Of a DNA stretch of 64,000 bases, positions 42,844 to 51,953 are shown piece after piece. The stretch's first letter is position 1. Every line of letters begins with the position of its first letter. The translations under genes were made by a program, and so were the position numbers. Source of the stretch: Parasutterella secunda (GTDB taxonomy: Bacteria > Pseudomonadota > Gammaproteobacteria > Burkholderiales > Burkholderiaceae_F); the NCBI RefSeq assembly GCF_016901835.1, contig NZ_JACJKX010000001.1, positions 217,998-281,997 on the forward strand, read 5' to 3'. A model generated the notes under the pieces. It did not search any database. It had not been told where the DNA came from and saw only the letters and a program-made list of their open reading frames with translations.

Positions 42844-45800
42844 TCACTCCATCATGTCAAGTTTGTGAATCTCCAGTGGTGGTAAAGAGCGAACGATTTT
42901 CATAGTTTCCAGACTCACCGTAATCACTTTTAGGAATAGTTCCATTGGGTACCGTTCATTGCCTTGTTCGGCTGCGTAGTCGTTAAAGTCGTTGACGATA
43001 CCGGAAGCTTTGTCGATGCTGACACAAGCTCGCTCAACCACCCAGTCGAGAGCCGACTTCTTATTTACAACGTATTCTTGAGCTTCCAGCGGAACATTCT
43101 TCACCGTGATCCAATCGTTATATATCAGGGTGCTTTTATCCTTAGCAGCGTTGCCGGTCTTGCCTTTGATCTTGGCCCACTTCATCTGAGTGACGCGGTA
43201 AGACGGCGCTCCTTCCTTGGTGTATTCAATCTTGACTCCGGCGTAAGGCTGGACATTCTCAAAATTCACGTGAAGCTCTGCTAACTTTCGTCCGGCTTCG
43301 GCAAATGCGATGAATTGTTCATAGGTGGCTACACGTGGAATACGGGGTAACTCCTTCATGAGATTGTTGGCGTAGCGGGTTCTATAGTCTTCAGAATGCA
43401 AAATGCCGTAGATGTAATAGAAGAGGTCATCCTCAGTCAGAGCTTTCCCGGGATAAGCCTCTTGGAAATGAGGCAACGCCTCCTTGGTGAACCCACTTGG
43501 CATTTCGTCAGGCTCGCCAAAATCCAAGGCGTCTTTCTTTTCAGTTTGTTCACCTGGTAACCAACGAGGGAAGCATTGTGTATCTCCATTAAAGTGGAGA
43601 TCAGCAATATGGTTAGTCATTAAGGCAATTTGCCCCGCATCTTTTGAGTTCTGATTGATACAAATTATGAGATTGTCTTTTTTGTCTACCCCAGACGAAC
43701 AAATTCCTAAGTTTTTGGTTGAGCTCATCGGAAAAATAGACGGCATTTGATATACGCAATTATTCCAAAAACGATCAAAGTACAGAAATTGAGGGTAAAA
43801 AGGTCTATACAAACTCTTATAAATTTTGTTTCGACTGGCTGGCTCTGCCTTTTTTCCTTTAGTTACATTCCGTTTTTGAGGGCGATCCCACTTCATCTCT
43901 ATAGGATTTAAATTCGGTTTGAAATTATCATTCATAACGGCAGCTTGTTCTACTTGCTTATTGTAGAAATTAATAGATTTTTGCATTTGTTCAAAAAGTT
44001 GCTCGGGATTAGACGCATATGCCCAAGGATCTCTCGAAGTAAACACACCTAATGAAAAATTCTTGAAGATGGCTTTTTCATTTGTTTTCTTACCGTCCAA
44101 ACGCATGAAACGAGAGTAGGAATCATCTCGTTGATTAAACCAATCGCCATGATCGTCCGGAACAATGACGTTCATTGGGGTATAGCTGATTGAACGATCC
44201 TTCTTGAGGACATCAAGTTTTTCCTCTCGGGTTAAATAGTCATCCACCGTATGGAAATAAATCTTTCCATGTTCTGAGGAGTCAGGATTTTTAACAAGGA
44301 AAACGATTGCTACCGGTGCCCGACTACCTTCTCCAAAAACCTTTCCGCCTTCCTTTCTAGAGCGTTCCCCAGATGTCCTTTGGTTTCCTTTTAAGTGGTA
44401 GACATAAATGGAATTAAATTCCTCTGTCATGCATTTACGCATGCCGTCTGCACTGCTGGTTTCCAGCCAACCGGCGTTGGTCACAAAGCCGATAATTCCT
44501 TTTCTAACGATGCGGTCAGAGGCCCAGCGGTAGGCACGAATGTACGAATCGTAGAGTTTTCCTTTGAGGGTAGAATCGGTACGAGCCACGTAGGTTTCTG
44601 TCAGTCGAGCATCGAGTTCGTCGTAATGCTCGTTTTGGTTGTCGTCATTTTGGGATTCCTGACCAACCGAGTACGGTGGATTCCCTACGATGACGCGAAT
44701 ATCTTGGCGGTTTAGTTCCGCCAATCGAGCGTTATTTTCACCAAGCGTTGTACTGAAAATATTACTTTGACGATTGTTGGCGAAGGTGTCCGTCCAAATC
44801 ATCACTCTGTTCGGGCGGTACACTTCATTCGGACAGAGCTCGTGGAATACGCCTTCAATATTCATTGATGCTACATAATAGGCAAGCGGGACAATTTCAT
44901 TTGCATGAAGTTCATGGTCAAATTTATATGGAAGCTGCTCTTTTGGAATCAAGCCACTTTGCATCAGACGAGCTATGAATGTGCCAGTACCAGAGAAAGG
45001 ATCTAATACATGGATACCTTTGTCTCCAACATTGCAATTGAACTCTTTTTTCAACAGGTCAGCAACTGATCGATTAATGAAATCAACTATTTCAATGGGT
45101 GTATAAACAATTCCAAGTTTCTCTTGTTGTTTAGGGAAGGCCGCTTTAAAGAATTTTTCAAAAAGTTCTTTGATAAGCAGTTGGCGGTCCGCTGCAGTTT
45201 TGATTGTTCTTGTTCGATTACGGACGGATCGATAAAAATCCTCTAGCGATTTGGTGGCCGATTTCATGCTTTCCTTATCCAAGGAATTCATCATGGCAGT
45301 CATTGCAGTTGCAATAGGATTTTGTTTAGAGAACTCATAGATGATCTCATCACCGTTTTTGACGGTGAACAGAGCATCTAAAATAGGTTGGGTTACGACA
45401 TGCTGACCAAGCATTTCAATAACTTCATCATCGGTCAGATTGCCATTTAGTGTTGCTTTGAGTTCTTTCTTAAACGACTCAAATGCAGCTCGTGATTTTG
45501 TTTTTGTTGGATCACTGAGCACATCATTGATGTGCTTGATCTGCATTTGACAGATCTTTCCAACATCCTCGGCCCAATCGCCCCATTCACGACGATTCCC
45601 AACTCGTTTCACAATACGGGCACGAATTTCTTGTTCAAGAATTTCATCGTGATTGAAGTCAAGTACTCCCTGTTCTGGAAGTGTTTGGGCTTTTTTCCTC
45701 GATTTGGGAGAGATTTTTTTAGGATCTTTAGTTTTTGTTTTTCGGTTTATTTTCTTATTGGTGATGCAGACAACTTCAATTTTTGAGCTATCAATGACAT

Positions 45801-47838
45801 TTCGTTGACCGTCAACAATCGCGCCAAACTCTGTATCAATAGACTTCAAAGCATTTAAAACCTGCCATACAACATCGAAATCTGCATTATTGTTGAGCGC
45901 TACACTCGGATCTAAACCCGCGGGGGTCACAATCGGAATAATGACATAGCCTCGTTTTTTCCCTGTTTGTGGGGAGACACGCATTACTCTCCCAACAGTT
46001 TGTACAACCTCTACTTGTGATTTCCTTGGAGAGAGGAAAAGTACGGCATCCAGCGCCGGTACATCAACGCCTTCAGATAAGCACCGAACATTGAAAAGAA
46101 TTTTGCAAACGTTATCTTCAGGATCTTCCCTCAGCCAATTAAGTAAAGCATCCTTTTCAGTTGAATTCATTGATCCGTCAATGTGACGCGTTTGACACTT
46201 TATCGGATACTGAAGATCATAAGCTTCTCTGCTGAGAGATTTATTGTTCTCGGAAAGTTTCTTGTATTGCTGGTCTTTAAACTCTTCTATAGTGATTTCA
46301 AAATTATCGGTAAAACGCTTCGAAGAAGTACGATCTAGATACTTCATGTTAGGTTCAATAATCTGAGCAAAGCCAACTGCACGACGCATAGGTTGTCGGT
46401 CGTCTGACATAGAAACCTCGCCCTGTAGGTCAATTTTGGACAAAGCTCGCCAACAACCCACTACCTTAGCAGCATTTTTTACAGAAAGTCCTCCATTTTG
46501 TACGAGTTCATAGTCACTCATCGCGCGGCTTTGCAAAATATCTTCTTCCACAGAAAGGACAATCACTTTGTAATCCACAAGACTCCCAAGACCTACAGCT
46601 TGTGAAAAGGTAATAGTGTGGAACGTAGGGCCATAAATTTCTTCGTCGTCCATGGAATAGAGTATGACTTCACCTTTTTCCTTTTGCTCCTTTACAACTT
46701 CACCATAAATTCGTGGAGTGGCTGTCATATAAAGACGTTTTCGGCCTTTAATGAATTCGTCAGAATGGATCCTTTGGAAGGGGGCGTCGCTTTCATCTTG
46801 GTAATGACCGCCAGCCGTACGGTGTGCCTCGTCACAAATAATCAACCCAATTTCGTCCATGCCAAATTTGTGTTGGGCTTCGCTCACAACCTCAATTGAT
46901 TGGTAGGTCGAGAAAATGACTGTCATACCAGGTTCTGTTCGAGCCCTCTTGATTTCTTCGGCAAGTTTGTCAGCCTTCGTTGTAGCTGGATAACAGAGAT
47001 CACTAGCTGACGTCAGTTCGTCAATGTTGGCCAGATCCGGTTTCCCTGTCGTAGTGTCAGAACAGACGGCAAAAGCGTGGATTGGTACAGAACACTGGCG
47101 TTTCCAATCGGTCAAAGTTTGTGAAAGGAGGGCTAGTGAAGGTACAAGGAACATCACAAAACCATTATTCCCTTCCATCCTTTCGGCGATTTTCATTGAG
47201 GTGAAGGTTTTGCCGGTGCCACAGGCCATAATAAGTTTCCCTCGATTATGGTCTTGGAAACCAGTGAGAACATTCTGAATAGCCTCATCCTGGTACTTTC
47301 TTGGAGTACGCTTCTTTTGCTGAACAACTTGCCCGGTTTTAAGATAGGTCGCCCAATCAATCTGTGAAGATGCCAATAGAGAACGAGTAATCAGTGTTAT
47401 TGGTGGGGTGACGCGTTGCATCTCTGCAAGTGCATTTTCAGACCATCTTTCATTTGTTGCGATGATATAACGCTGTACAAAGTGACCACGATTTGATGCT
47501 GCTATAAAAGAATCAACTCCACTCTTTGGAACAATTGCATCTTTTTCATAGAACTTGCATTGAATCGCTGCGAAACATTGCGGGTTTTCAGCTAATGTTG
47601 CGACTAAATCAATACCAATGTCTTTACCGTTATTACTCAAATCTGGATGAGAGACTGCCCATTCCTTGAATGTTTCAACTTTGGCAAAGAGATCACGATA
47701 GGTCTCTTCCTGAGTTAGCCAGTCTTTAATCAAAGTTTCAAAGCGGGTCCCAGCGTCCCTCTGAACATCATTAGAGGCTCGCTTGATATCTTCTAACAAC
47801 GCTTCAAAGGCAACTTCATTGGTCATAGATGTAGTCAT
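42844..47838 (-). CDS. Type ISP restriction-modification enzyme (nuclease-helicase-methylase-TRD)
   Basis: A 1664-residue single-chain enzyme. In order: Mrr-like nuclease (D77...QCK 93-95), SF2 translocase with ACGTGKT (205-211) and ICDEAH (334-339), helicase motif SEGVDVPALDAVLFL, helical coupler, gamma-type N6-adenine methylase with VLDPFSGTGTF (about 944) and NPPY (about 1050), and a target-recognition region (about 1240-1450) before a conserved C-terminus. This is the LlaGI/LlaBIII architecture and length. From residue ~1005 onward the sequence is repeated, with a different recognition region, at 48532-50494 in opposite orientation. It lies 29 bp downstream of a serine invertase gene on the same strand. 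Confidence 0.93.
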   Translation of the reverse strand: MTTSMTNEVAFEALLEDIKRASNDVQRDAGTRFETLIKDWLTQEETYRDLFAKVETFKEWAVSHPDLSNNGKDIGIDLVATLAENPQCFAAIQCKFYEKDAIVPKSGVDSFIAASNRGHFVQRYIIATNERWSENALAEMQRVTPPITLITRSLLASSQIDWATYLKTGQVVQQKKRTPRKYQDEAIQNVLTGFQDHNRGKLIMACGTGKTFTSMKIAERMEGNNGFVMFLVPSLALLSQTLTDWKRQCSVPIHAFAVCSDTTTGKPDLANIDELTSASDLCYPATTKADKLAEEIKRARTEPGMTVIFSTYQSIEVVSEAQHKFGMDEIGLIICDEAHRTAGGHYQDESDAPFQRIHSDEFIKGRKRLYMTATPRIYGEVVKEQKEKGEVILYSMDDEEIYGPTFHTITFSQAVGLGSLVDYKVIVLSVEEDILQSRAMSDYELVQNGGLSVKNAAKVVGCWRALSKIDLQGEVSMSDDRQPMRRAVGFAQIIEPNMKYLDRTSSKRFTDNFEITIEEFKDQQYKKLSENNKSLSREAYDLQYPIKCQTRHIDGSMNSTEKDALLNWLREDPEDNVCKILFNVRCLSEGVDVPALDAVLFLSPRKSQVEVVQTVGRVMRVSPQTGKKRGYVIIPIVTPAGLDPSVALNNNADFDVVWQVLNALKSIDTEFGAIVDGQRNVIDSSKIEVVCITNKKINRKTKTKDPKKISPKSRKKAQTLPEQGVLDFNHDEILEQEIRARIVKRVGNRREWGDWAEDVGKICQMQIKHINDVLSDPTKTKSRAAFESFKKELKATLNGNLTDDEVIEMLGQHVVTQPILDALFTVKNGDEIIYEFSKQNPIATAMTAMMNSLDKESMKSATKSLEDFYRSVRNRTRTIKTAADRQLLIKELFEKFFKAAFPKQQEKLGIVYTPIEIVDFINRSVADLLKKEFNCNVGDKGIHVLDPFSGTGTFIARLMQSGLIPKEQLPYKFDHELHANEIVPLAYYVASMNIEGVFHELCPNEVYRPNRVMIWTDTFANNRQSNIFSTTLGENNARLAELNRQDIRVIVGNPPYSVGQESQNDDNQNEHYDELDARLTETYVARTDSTLKGKLYDSYIRAYRWASDRIVRKGIIGFVTNAGWLETSSADGMRKCMTEEFNSIYVYHLKGNQRTSGERSRKEGGKVFGEGSRAPVAIVFLVKNPDSSEHGKIYFHTVDDYLTREEKLDVLKKDRSISYTPMNVIVPDDHGDWFNQRDDSYSRFMRLDGKKTNEKAIFKNFSLGVFTSRDPWAYASNPEQLFEQMQKSINFYNKQVEQAAVMNDNFKPNLNPIEMKWDRPQKRNVTKGKKAEPASRNKIYKSLYRPFYPQFLYFDRFWNNCVYQMPSIFPMSSTKNLGICSSGVDKKDNLIICINQNSKDAGQIALMTNHIADLHFNGDTQCFPRWLPGEQTEKKDALDFGEPDEMPSGFTKEALPHFQEAYPGKALTEDDLFYYIYGILHSEDYRTRYANNLMKELPRIPRVATYEQFIAFAEAGRKLAELHVNFENVQPYAGVKIEYTKEGAPSYRVTQMKWAKIKGKTGNAAKDKSTLIYNDWITVKNVPLEAQEYVVNKKSALDWVVERACVSIDKASGIVNDFNDYAAEQGNERYPMELFLKVITVSLETMKIVRSLPPLEIHKLDMME
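44792..44825 (-). repeat. Left inverted repeat of the switch
   Basis: Read on the minus strand from 44825 it begins AAGTGTACCG and ends ATGATTTGGAC; only three bases differ from 48534-48567. Homology (about 80 percent by eye) continues outward into the methylase motif IV region, so the exact crossover is not fixed. Confidence 0.7.
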
Positions 47839-47867
47839 GATTTATCTCACAGCATAAATTGGTGGAA

Positions 47868-48437
47868 TTATCCTTTCAGATATTTGTATAAAGTAGTTCG
47901 TCCGATTTTTAAATTCTTGGCAACCTTTGTTTTTGGTACACCAGCAGCAATACGGCGCTTCGCTTCCTCAAGCAGCTCATTATCAACAGGCTTTCTGCCG
48001 CGGTACACTCCTCGAGCCTTCGCAAGAGCAATTCCTTGTTGCTGCCGTTCCCGGATGAGAGAACGTTCAAATTCAGCTACCGCTCCCATCATAGCCATCA
48101 AAAGCTTACTAATGGCTGAAGTTTCCCCTGAGGGAGATAACTCGATTTTTTCTTTTAAGAAGCGGACTGTCACCCCTTTGTTTTGCAATGTCCGAGTGAC
48201 ATTTAGGAGATCCATAAGACTTCTTGCTAATCGATCCATGGAGCAGATTACTAACACATCACCTTCACGGACATATTCCATCATTGCCGCAAAGCCAGGA
48301 CGATCAAGATTTTTTCCAGAAACTTTATCTACAAAGAATTTCTCTACGTGCTCATCTTTTAACTGAGCGAGTTGTCTATCGAGGTGTTGATCTACGCTAC
48401 TAACTCGAGCATAGCCAACAATTGAAGAGTTTGACAT
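47868..48437 (-). CDS. Serine recombinase / DNA invertase
   Basis: ATG 48437 (MSNSSIVGYARVSSVDQHLD) gives a 189-residue resolvase-invertase: catalytic Ser in YARVSS, DKVSGKNLDRPGFAAMM, ICSMDRLARSLMDLL, and EFERSLIRERQQQGIALAKARGVYRGR, ending in an HTH (AAGVPKTKVAKNLKIGRTTLYKYL). It is the size and layout of Hin/Pin-type invertases. It lies upstream of the Type ISP gene in the same direction and between the two alternative 3' halves, so it is the likely switch enzyme. No clear ribosome site is visible. Confidence 0.9.
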   Translation of the reverse strand: MSNSSIVGYARVSSVDQHLDRQLAQLKDEHVEKFFVDKVSGKNLDRPGFAAMMEYVREGDVLVICSMDRLARSLMDLLNVTRTLQNKGVTVRFLKEKIELSPSGETSAISKLLMAMMGAVAEFERSLIRERQQQGIALAKARGVYRGRKPVDNELLEEAKRRIAAGVPKTKVAKNLKIGRTTLYKYLKG

Positions 48438-48531
48438 GGCGTTCGTTTTTAATTTCGCGTACAAAGTTGTTTAAATATTATATGATCGACTCTATCCGAA
48501 CACAACAAAAATCTTACTTTAATCGTTCGTA

Positions 48532-50494
48532 TAAAGTGTACCGTCCGAACAGGGTAATGATTTGGACCGATACCTTCGCCAATAATCGACAAAGTGACAT
48601 CTTTAGTACGACGCTTAGTGAAAATAACGCCAGATTAGCAGAACTAAATAGCCAAGACATTCGGATCATCATCGGGAATCCACCTTATTCTGTAGGTGAT
48701 GAAAGTCGAGACAGTGATAATCCTAATGATGATTATCCAGAACTTTTTAACCGAATAGAAACAAGCTATACGGCGAAGTCTCTAAAGAGAGGTGGTAAAC
48801 GGGCTAGCCGTGATAGTTATAAGTTGGCCTTGAGATGGGCCAGTGATCGCTTGGGTAAGAATGGGATTATCGGTTTTGTTACTAACGCAAGTTGGTTAGA
48901 TTCTGCCAGTGATGACGGTATGCGCAAATGCATGGCAGAGGAATTTAATTCCATTTACGTTTATCACTTAAAAGGGAATCAAAGGACATCAGGTGAACGA
49001 TCTCGACAAGAAGGTGGAAAAGTTTTTGGAGAAGGTAGCCGCGCTCCAGTAGCAATCGTTTTCCTTGTTAAAAATCCGGAATCTTCTGAGCATGGAAAAA
49101 TTTATTTCCATGCTGTCGATGACTATCTGACAAGAGAAGAGAAATTAATTACTCTCAAAAAAGATAAATCTATTGTCTGCTGTTCAATGAAACAAATTTT
49201 CCCTGACGAAAATAACGATTGGTTTAACTTCAGGGAGAAATCATTTAAGAAATATATTCGTCTTGGACAAGAGAAAACTGAAAAAGGTTTGTTTAAAGAT
49301 TACTCCGGTGGAGTTGTTACTAATAAGGATAGCTGGGTTTATAACTCTTCCATTCAATCGCTTTCTTTCAATGTGAAAAAAATGATTAACTTCTTTAATC
49401 TTGAAGTTAAGCGTTACGCATCTGAAAACGTAAAACTGTCAGATAAAGAGTTGCAATCATGGGTAAGAAAAGATTTGTCAAGTATTAGTTGGGGTGGCAA
49501 TGCCTGGAAGAGCCCCTTAAAACAAGGCCGAACTCAAATTTTCAACCAGGAGTTGATTCGTACTTCTTTATATCGTCCTTTTTTTAAACAGCACTATTAT
49601 TCATCAAAGGTGTTTACGCATAGTTTGTACTCACAACCCAAAATTTTCCCGATGAGAGAAACCGAAAATCTAGTTATCTGTTCGTCTGGGGTAGGCTCCA
49701 AAGGATTCACATGTTTAATGACAAACTCAATTACAGACTTGAATATGCTGGAGGCAGGAGCACAGTGTTTCCCTCGTTGGTTACCGGGTGAACAAATAGA
49801 AAAGAAAAGCGCCTTGGATTTCGATGACATCGATGAAATGCCCAGTGGGATCACCAAGGAGGCATTGCCTCACTTCCAAGCGGCTTATCCAGGGAAAGCC
49901 ATGACTGAAGATGATCTCTTCTATTACATCTACGGCATCTTACACTCTGAAGACTATAGAACTCGTTACGCCAACAATCTCATGAAAGAATTGCCCCGTA
50001 TTCCTAGAGTGGCGACGTATGAGCAATTCATGGCTTTTGCAGAAGCCGGACGAAAGTTGGCAGACCTTCACGTGAATTTTGAGAATGTCCCACCATACGC
50101 CGGTGTCAAAATCGAATATACCAAAGAGGGAGTACCGTCTTACCGAGTTACAGAGATGAAGTGGGCCAAGATCAAAGGGAAGACCGGTAACGCTGCCAAA
50201 GATAAAAGCACCCTGATATATAACGATTGGATCACAGTGAAGAATGTTCCGTTGGAAGCTCAAGAATACGTTGTGAATAGAAAGTCTGCCTTGGATTGGG
50301 TAGTTGAACGGGCCTGCGTCAGCATCGACAAAGCTTCGGAAATTGTGAACGACTTTAATGACTACGCAGCCGAACAAGGTAACGAACGTTACCCGCTTGA
50401 GCTGTTCCTAAAAGTGATTACCGTCAGTTTAGAAACAATTAAAATAGTTAAGAATTTACCGTCACTGGAGATTCATCCTTTGGATAGAGATTGA
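48532..50494 (+). pseudogene. Silent alternative 3' half of the Type ISP gene
   Basis: An open frame of about 650 codons beginning inside the gene's methylase domain (KVYRPNRVMIWTDTFANN, NPPYSVGDES) without its own start or 5' half. The first ~230 codons and last ~215 codons closely match residues ~1005-1664 of the expressed gene. The middle (about 49280-49750) differs strongly, as expected for a different target-recognition domain. Upstream, the frame only reads through the invertase promoter region. It is best seen as a storage cassette activated by inversion rather than as decay: no stop or frameshift is present. Its stop overlaps the next gene (TGATG). Confidence 0.85.
48534..48567 (+). 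repeat. Right inverted repeat of the switch
   Basis: AAGTGTACCG...ATGATTTGGAC, the inverted partner of 44792-44825, at the very start of homology of the silent 3' half. Confidence 0.7.
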
Positions 50495-51477
50495 TGCATG
50501 GGATAAATGGTATGACTAAGCATACGAAGATTGAGCTTGACCAAATTGAAATGGTTGATGATCTACGAACTATTTGGCCGGACGAAGCTAGAAATTTCAC
50601 TCCTTGGCTCAGTGAGTCAGAAAACTTAGAACTACTTGGAGAGGCAATAGGCAGAAATCTACAACTTAGTGAGACAGAATCCTCTGTGGGGGCTTTTTCC
50701 GTAGATATTTTGGCTACAACTGAGGATGATGATGGGGTCAAGACGGTCATCATTGAAAATCAGTTAACAGAAACAAATCATGACCATCTTGGGAAACTCA
50801 TAACCTACGCAGCTGGTAAGAAAGCACAACTTATAGTTTGGATTGTTGAGGAAGCTCGCAATGAACATCAGCAGGCTATCCAATGGCTCAATGAACATAC
50901 TGATGAGGACATGGGTTTCTACCTTGTGCAAATTAAGGTTTTACGTATTGGTCAATCTCGTCCAGCGGTAAAGTTCGAGTTAATCGAAAAGCCAAATGAA
51001 TGGGAAAGAAAAATGCGGTCGAATAAAAACTTAACGGAAACAAAAGTACTGCAATTACGATATTGGGACGCATTTGTTGAGTATTTGCAAAATCAAGAAG
51101 AATTTAAAAAATATTTCCGTATTCCTGAGACAAAACCACAACATTGGTTAACCCTACGGGCGGGATCAGCTTCTTTTGCTGTAGGTTGCCTGGTAAATAC
51201 TCAGCGTAAAGTTATAGGAACAGAGTTAACTGTTTGGAATAGAGATTTTTATGATTACCTATCTTCTCATAAGCAAGACTTTGAACGAGAAATCGGTCAT
51301 GAATTAATTTGGCATGGGGAAGGGAAGCATACTCTGAGAATCTATGTTGAAACCCCAGGAAATATCAAAGGGACAGAAAAAGGATGGAATGAGTTTTTCA
51401 GTTGGTATTGTGAAATGGCTCCAAAGTTTTTAGTAGTGGCTCGAAAGTATCTTGTGAGCTTTAATCGAAAGAGATGA
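50494..51477 (+). CDS. PD-(D/E)XK-type nuclease-like protein (DUF4268)
   Basis: ATG 50494 overlaps the stop of the silent cassette (TGATG); ATG 50512 is an alternative. About 327 residues. The N-terminal half has VGAFSVDILATTEDDDGVKTVIIENQLTETNHDHLGKLI, matching the D...ExQ active-site pattern of the PD-(D/E)XK fold. The C-terminal half (KVLQLRYWDAFVEYLQ, ELTVWNRDFYDYLSSHK, GWNEFFSWYCEMAPKF) is DUF4268-like. These proteins are common in defence islands. Its coupling to the cassette suggests it is fully expressed only in the other orientation of the switch. Last gene before attR. Confidence 0.8.
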   Translation: MHGINGMTKHTKIELDQIEMVDDLRTIWPDEARNFTPWLSESENLELLGEAIGRNLQLSETESSVGAFSVDILATTEDDDGVKTVIIENQLTETNHDHLGKLITYAAGKKAQLIVWIVEEARNEHQQAIQWLNEHTDEDMGFYLVQIKVLRIGQSRPAVKFELIEKPNEWERKMRSNKNLTETKVLQLRYWDAFVEYLQNQEEFKKYFRIPETKPQHWLTLRAGSASFAVGCLVNTQRKVIGTELTVWNRDFYDYLSSHKQDFEREIGHELIWHGEGKHTLRIYVETPGNIKGTEKGWNEFFSWYCEMAPKFLVVARKYLVSFNRKR

Positions 51478-51529
51478 TTTTGGAGTAAACCTATTTCGGA
51501 AGTGCTCGAAAAATGAATATTTCTGTAGA

Positions 51530-51550
51530 ATTACACAAGGTTTTACACAA
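51530..51550 (+). repeat. Right integrase-arm sites
   Basis: ATTACACAA (51530-51538) and TTTACACAA (51542-51550), 12-bp period, same orientation and spacing as the pair at 31796/31808. They lie 50 bp inside attR, as expected for arm-type sites bound by the integrase N-terminal domain. Confidence 0.72.
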
Positions 51551-51598
51551 GTTTTAAGTTTTGTTTGCTGAGCCCGATTTTGTGGGAGTTACTTTTAG

Positions 51599-51613
51599 CT
51601 GACTCGCCACCAG
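51599..51613 (+). repeat. attR core repeat
   Basis: CTGACTCGCCACCAG, identical to 31636-31650. It is a remnant of the tRNA-Met 3' end left by integration. Confidence 0.9.
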
Positions 51614-51621
51614 AATTCAAA

Positions 51622-51651
51622 AAAGCCCAGGTGCTAAAACATCTGGGCTTT
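51622..51651 (+). terminator. Displaced original tRNA-Met terminator
   Basis: AAAGCCCAG (51622-51630) pairs with CTGGGCTTT (51643-51651). Being directly after attR, it would follow tRNA-Met once the island is excised. Confidence 0.8.
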
Positions 51652-51806
51652 GTCTTATCCGTCGATGGGTTGAATTGCCTCAAACCTCGTAATTGCAGGC
51701 TTCCCAGCACAATCGCCCCATCCCAACCACCCGATAAAACGCGCCAAAATTGCGTGTTCAGATCGAGCCCAATCGCACACGAATTTTTGCCTTTTTTCGC
51801 CCAAAG

Positions 51807-51936
51807 GGTGACCAGTTGCACATCCCGAGGGTGACCAAGCACCACGCGCGAAGCCTTGGCACCAGGGCGATTCCGTGGTATTGAGTGTCCAGATGGTGAC
51901 CAAAACAACGATCAAGGGGTGACCAAAAGGTGACCA
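51807..51936. repeat. GGTGACCA repeat cluster
   Basis: Five copies of GGTGACCA at 51807, 51830, 51895, 51918 and 51929 (spacings 23, 65, 23 and 11 bp). The 51655-51950 stretch has no believable gene and is richer in GC than the island. Such repeated motifs occur at the ends of IS21-family elements, so this may be a relic end of one; that is a low-confidence inference. Confidence 0.45.
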
Positions 51937-51953
51937 AGGCGCGCATTTCGACA

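Larger units (their letters stand above)
44792..48567. other. Predicted invertible segment (promoter, invertase, 5' half of Type ISP gene)
   Basis: Imperfect inverted repeats at 44792-44825 and 48534-48567 (31 of 34 bases match) start the homology between the expressed and silent 3' halves. Everything between them (invertase promoter, invertase, and codons 1-~1005 of the R-M gene) would turn as one unit. The unit would be joined either to the left 3' half (present state) or to the right one. The joint lies between methylase motifs I and IV and keeps the reading frame. Confidence 0.75.
31636..51613. mobile_element. Integrative genomic island in tRNA-Met
   Basis: Bounded by a 15-bp exact direct repeat, CTGACTCGCCACCAG, at 31636-31650 (inside the tRNA 3' end) and 51599-51613. 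The integrase gene is next to the left end, and paired TTACACAA repeats lie just inside both ends. The ~20-kb content is AT-rich compared with its flanks. It includes integrase, AlpA-like regulator, DUF3631 ATPase, MobV-like relaxase, a toxin-like cluster and a Type ISP restriction-modification system. No conjugation genes are seen, so it is at most mobilisable. Confidence 0.92.

Noticed and set aside
48422..48531. Extension of the silent cassette upstream to a start at 48422
   Set aside because: This part runs through the invertase promoter and 5' end on the opposite strand, has no ribosome site and no homology to the Type ISP protein.
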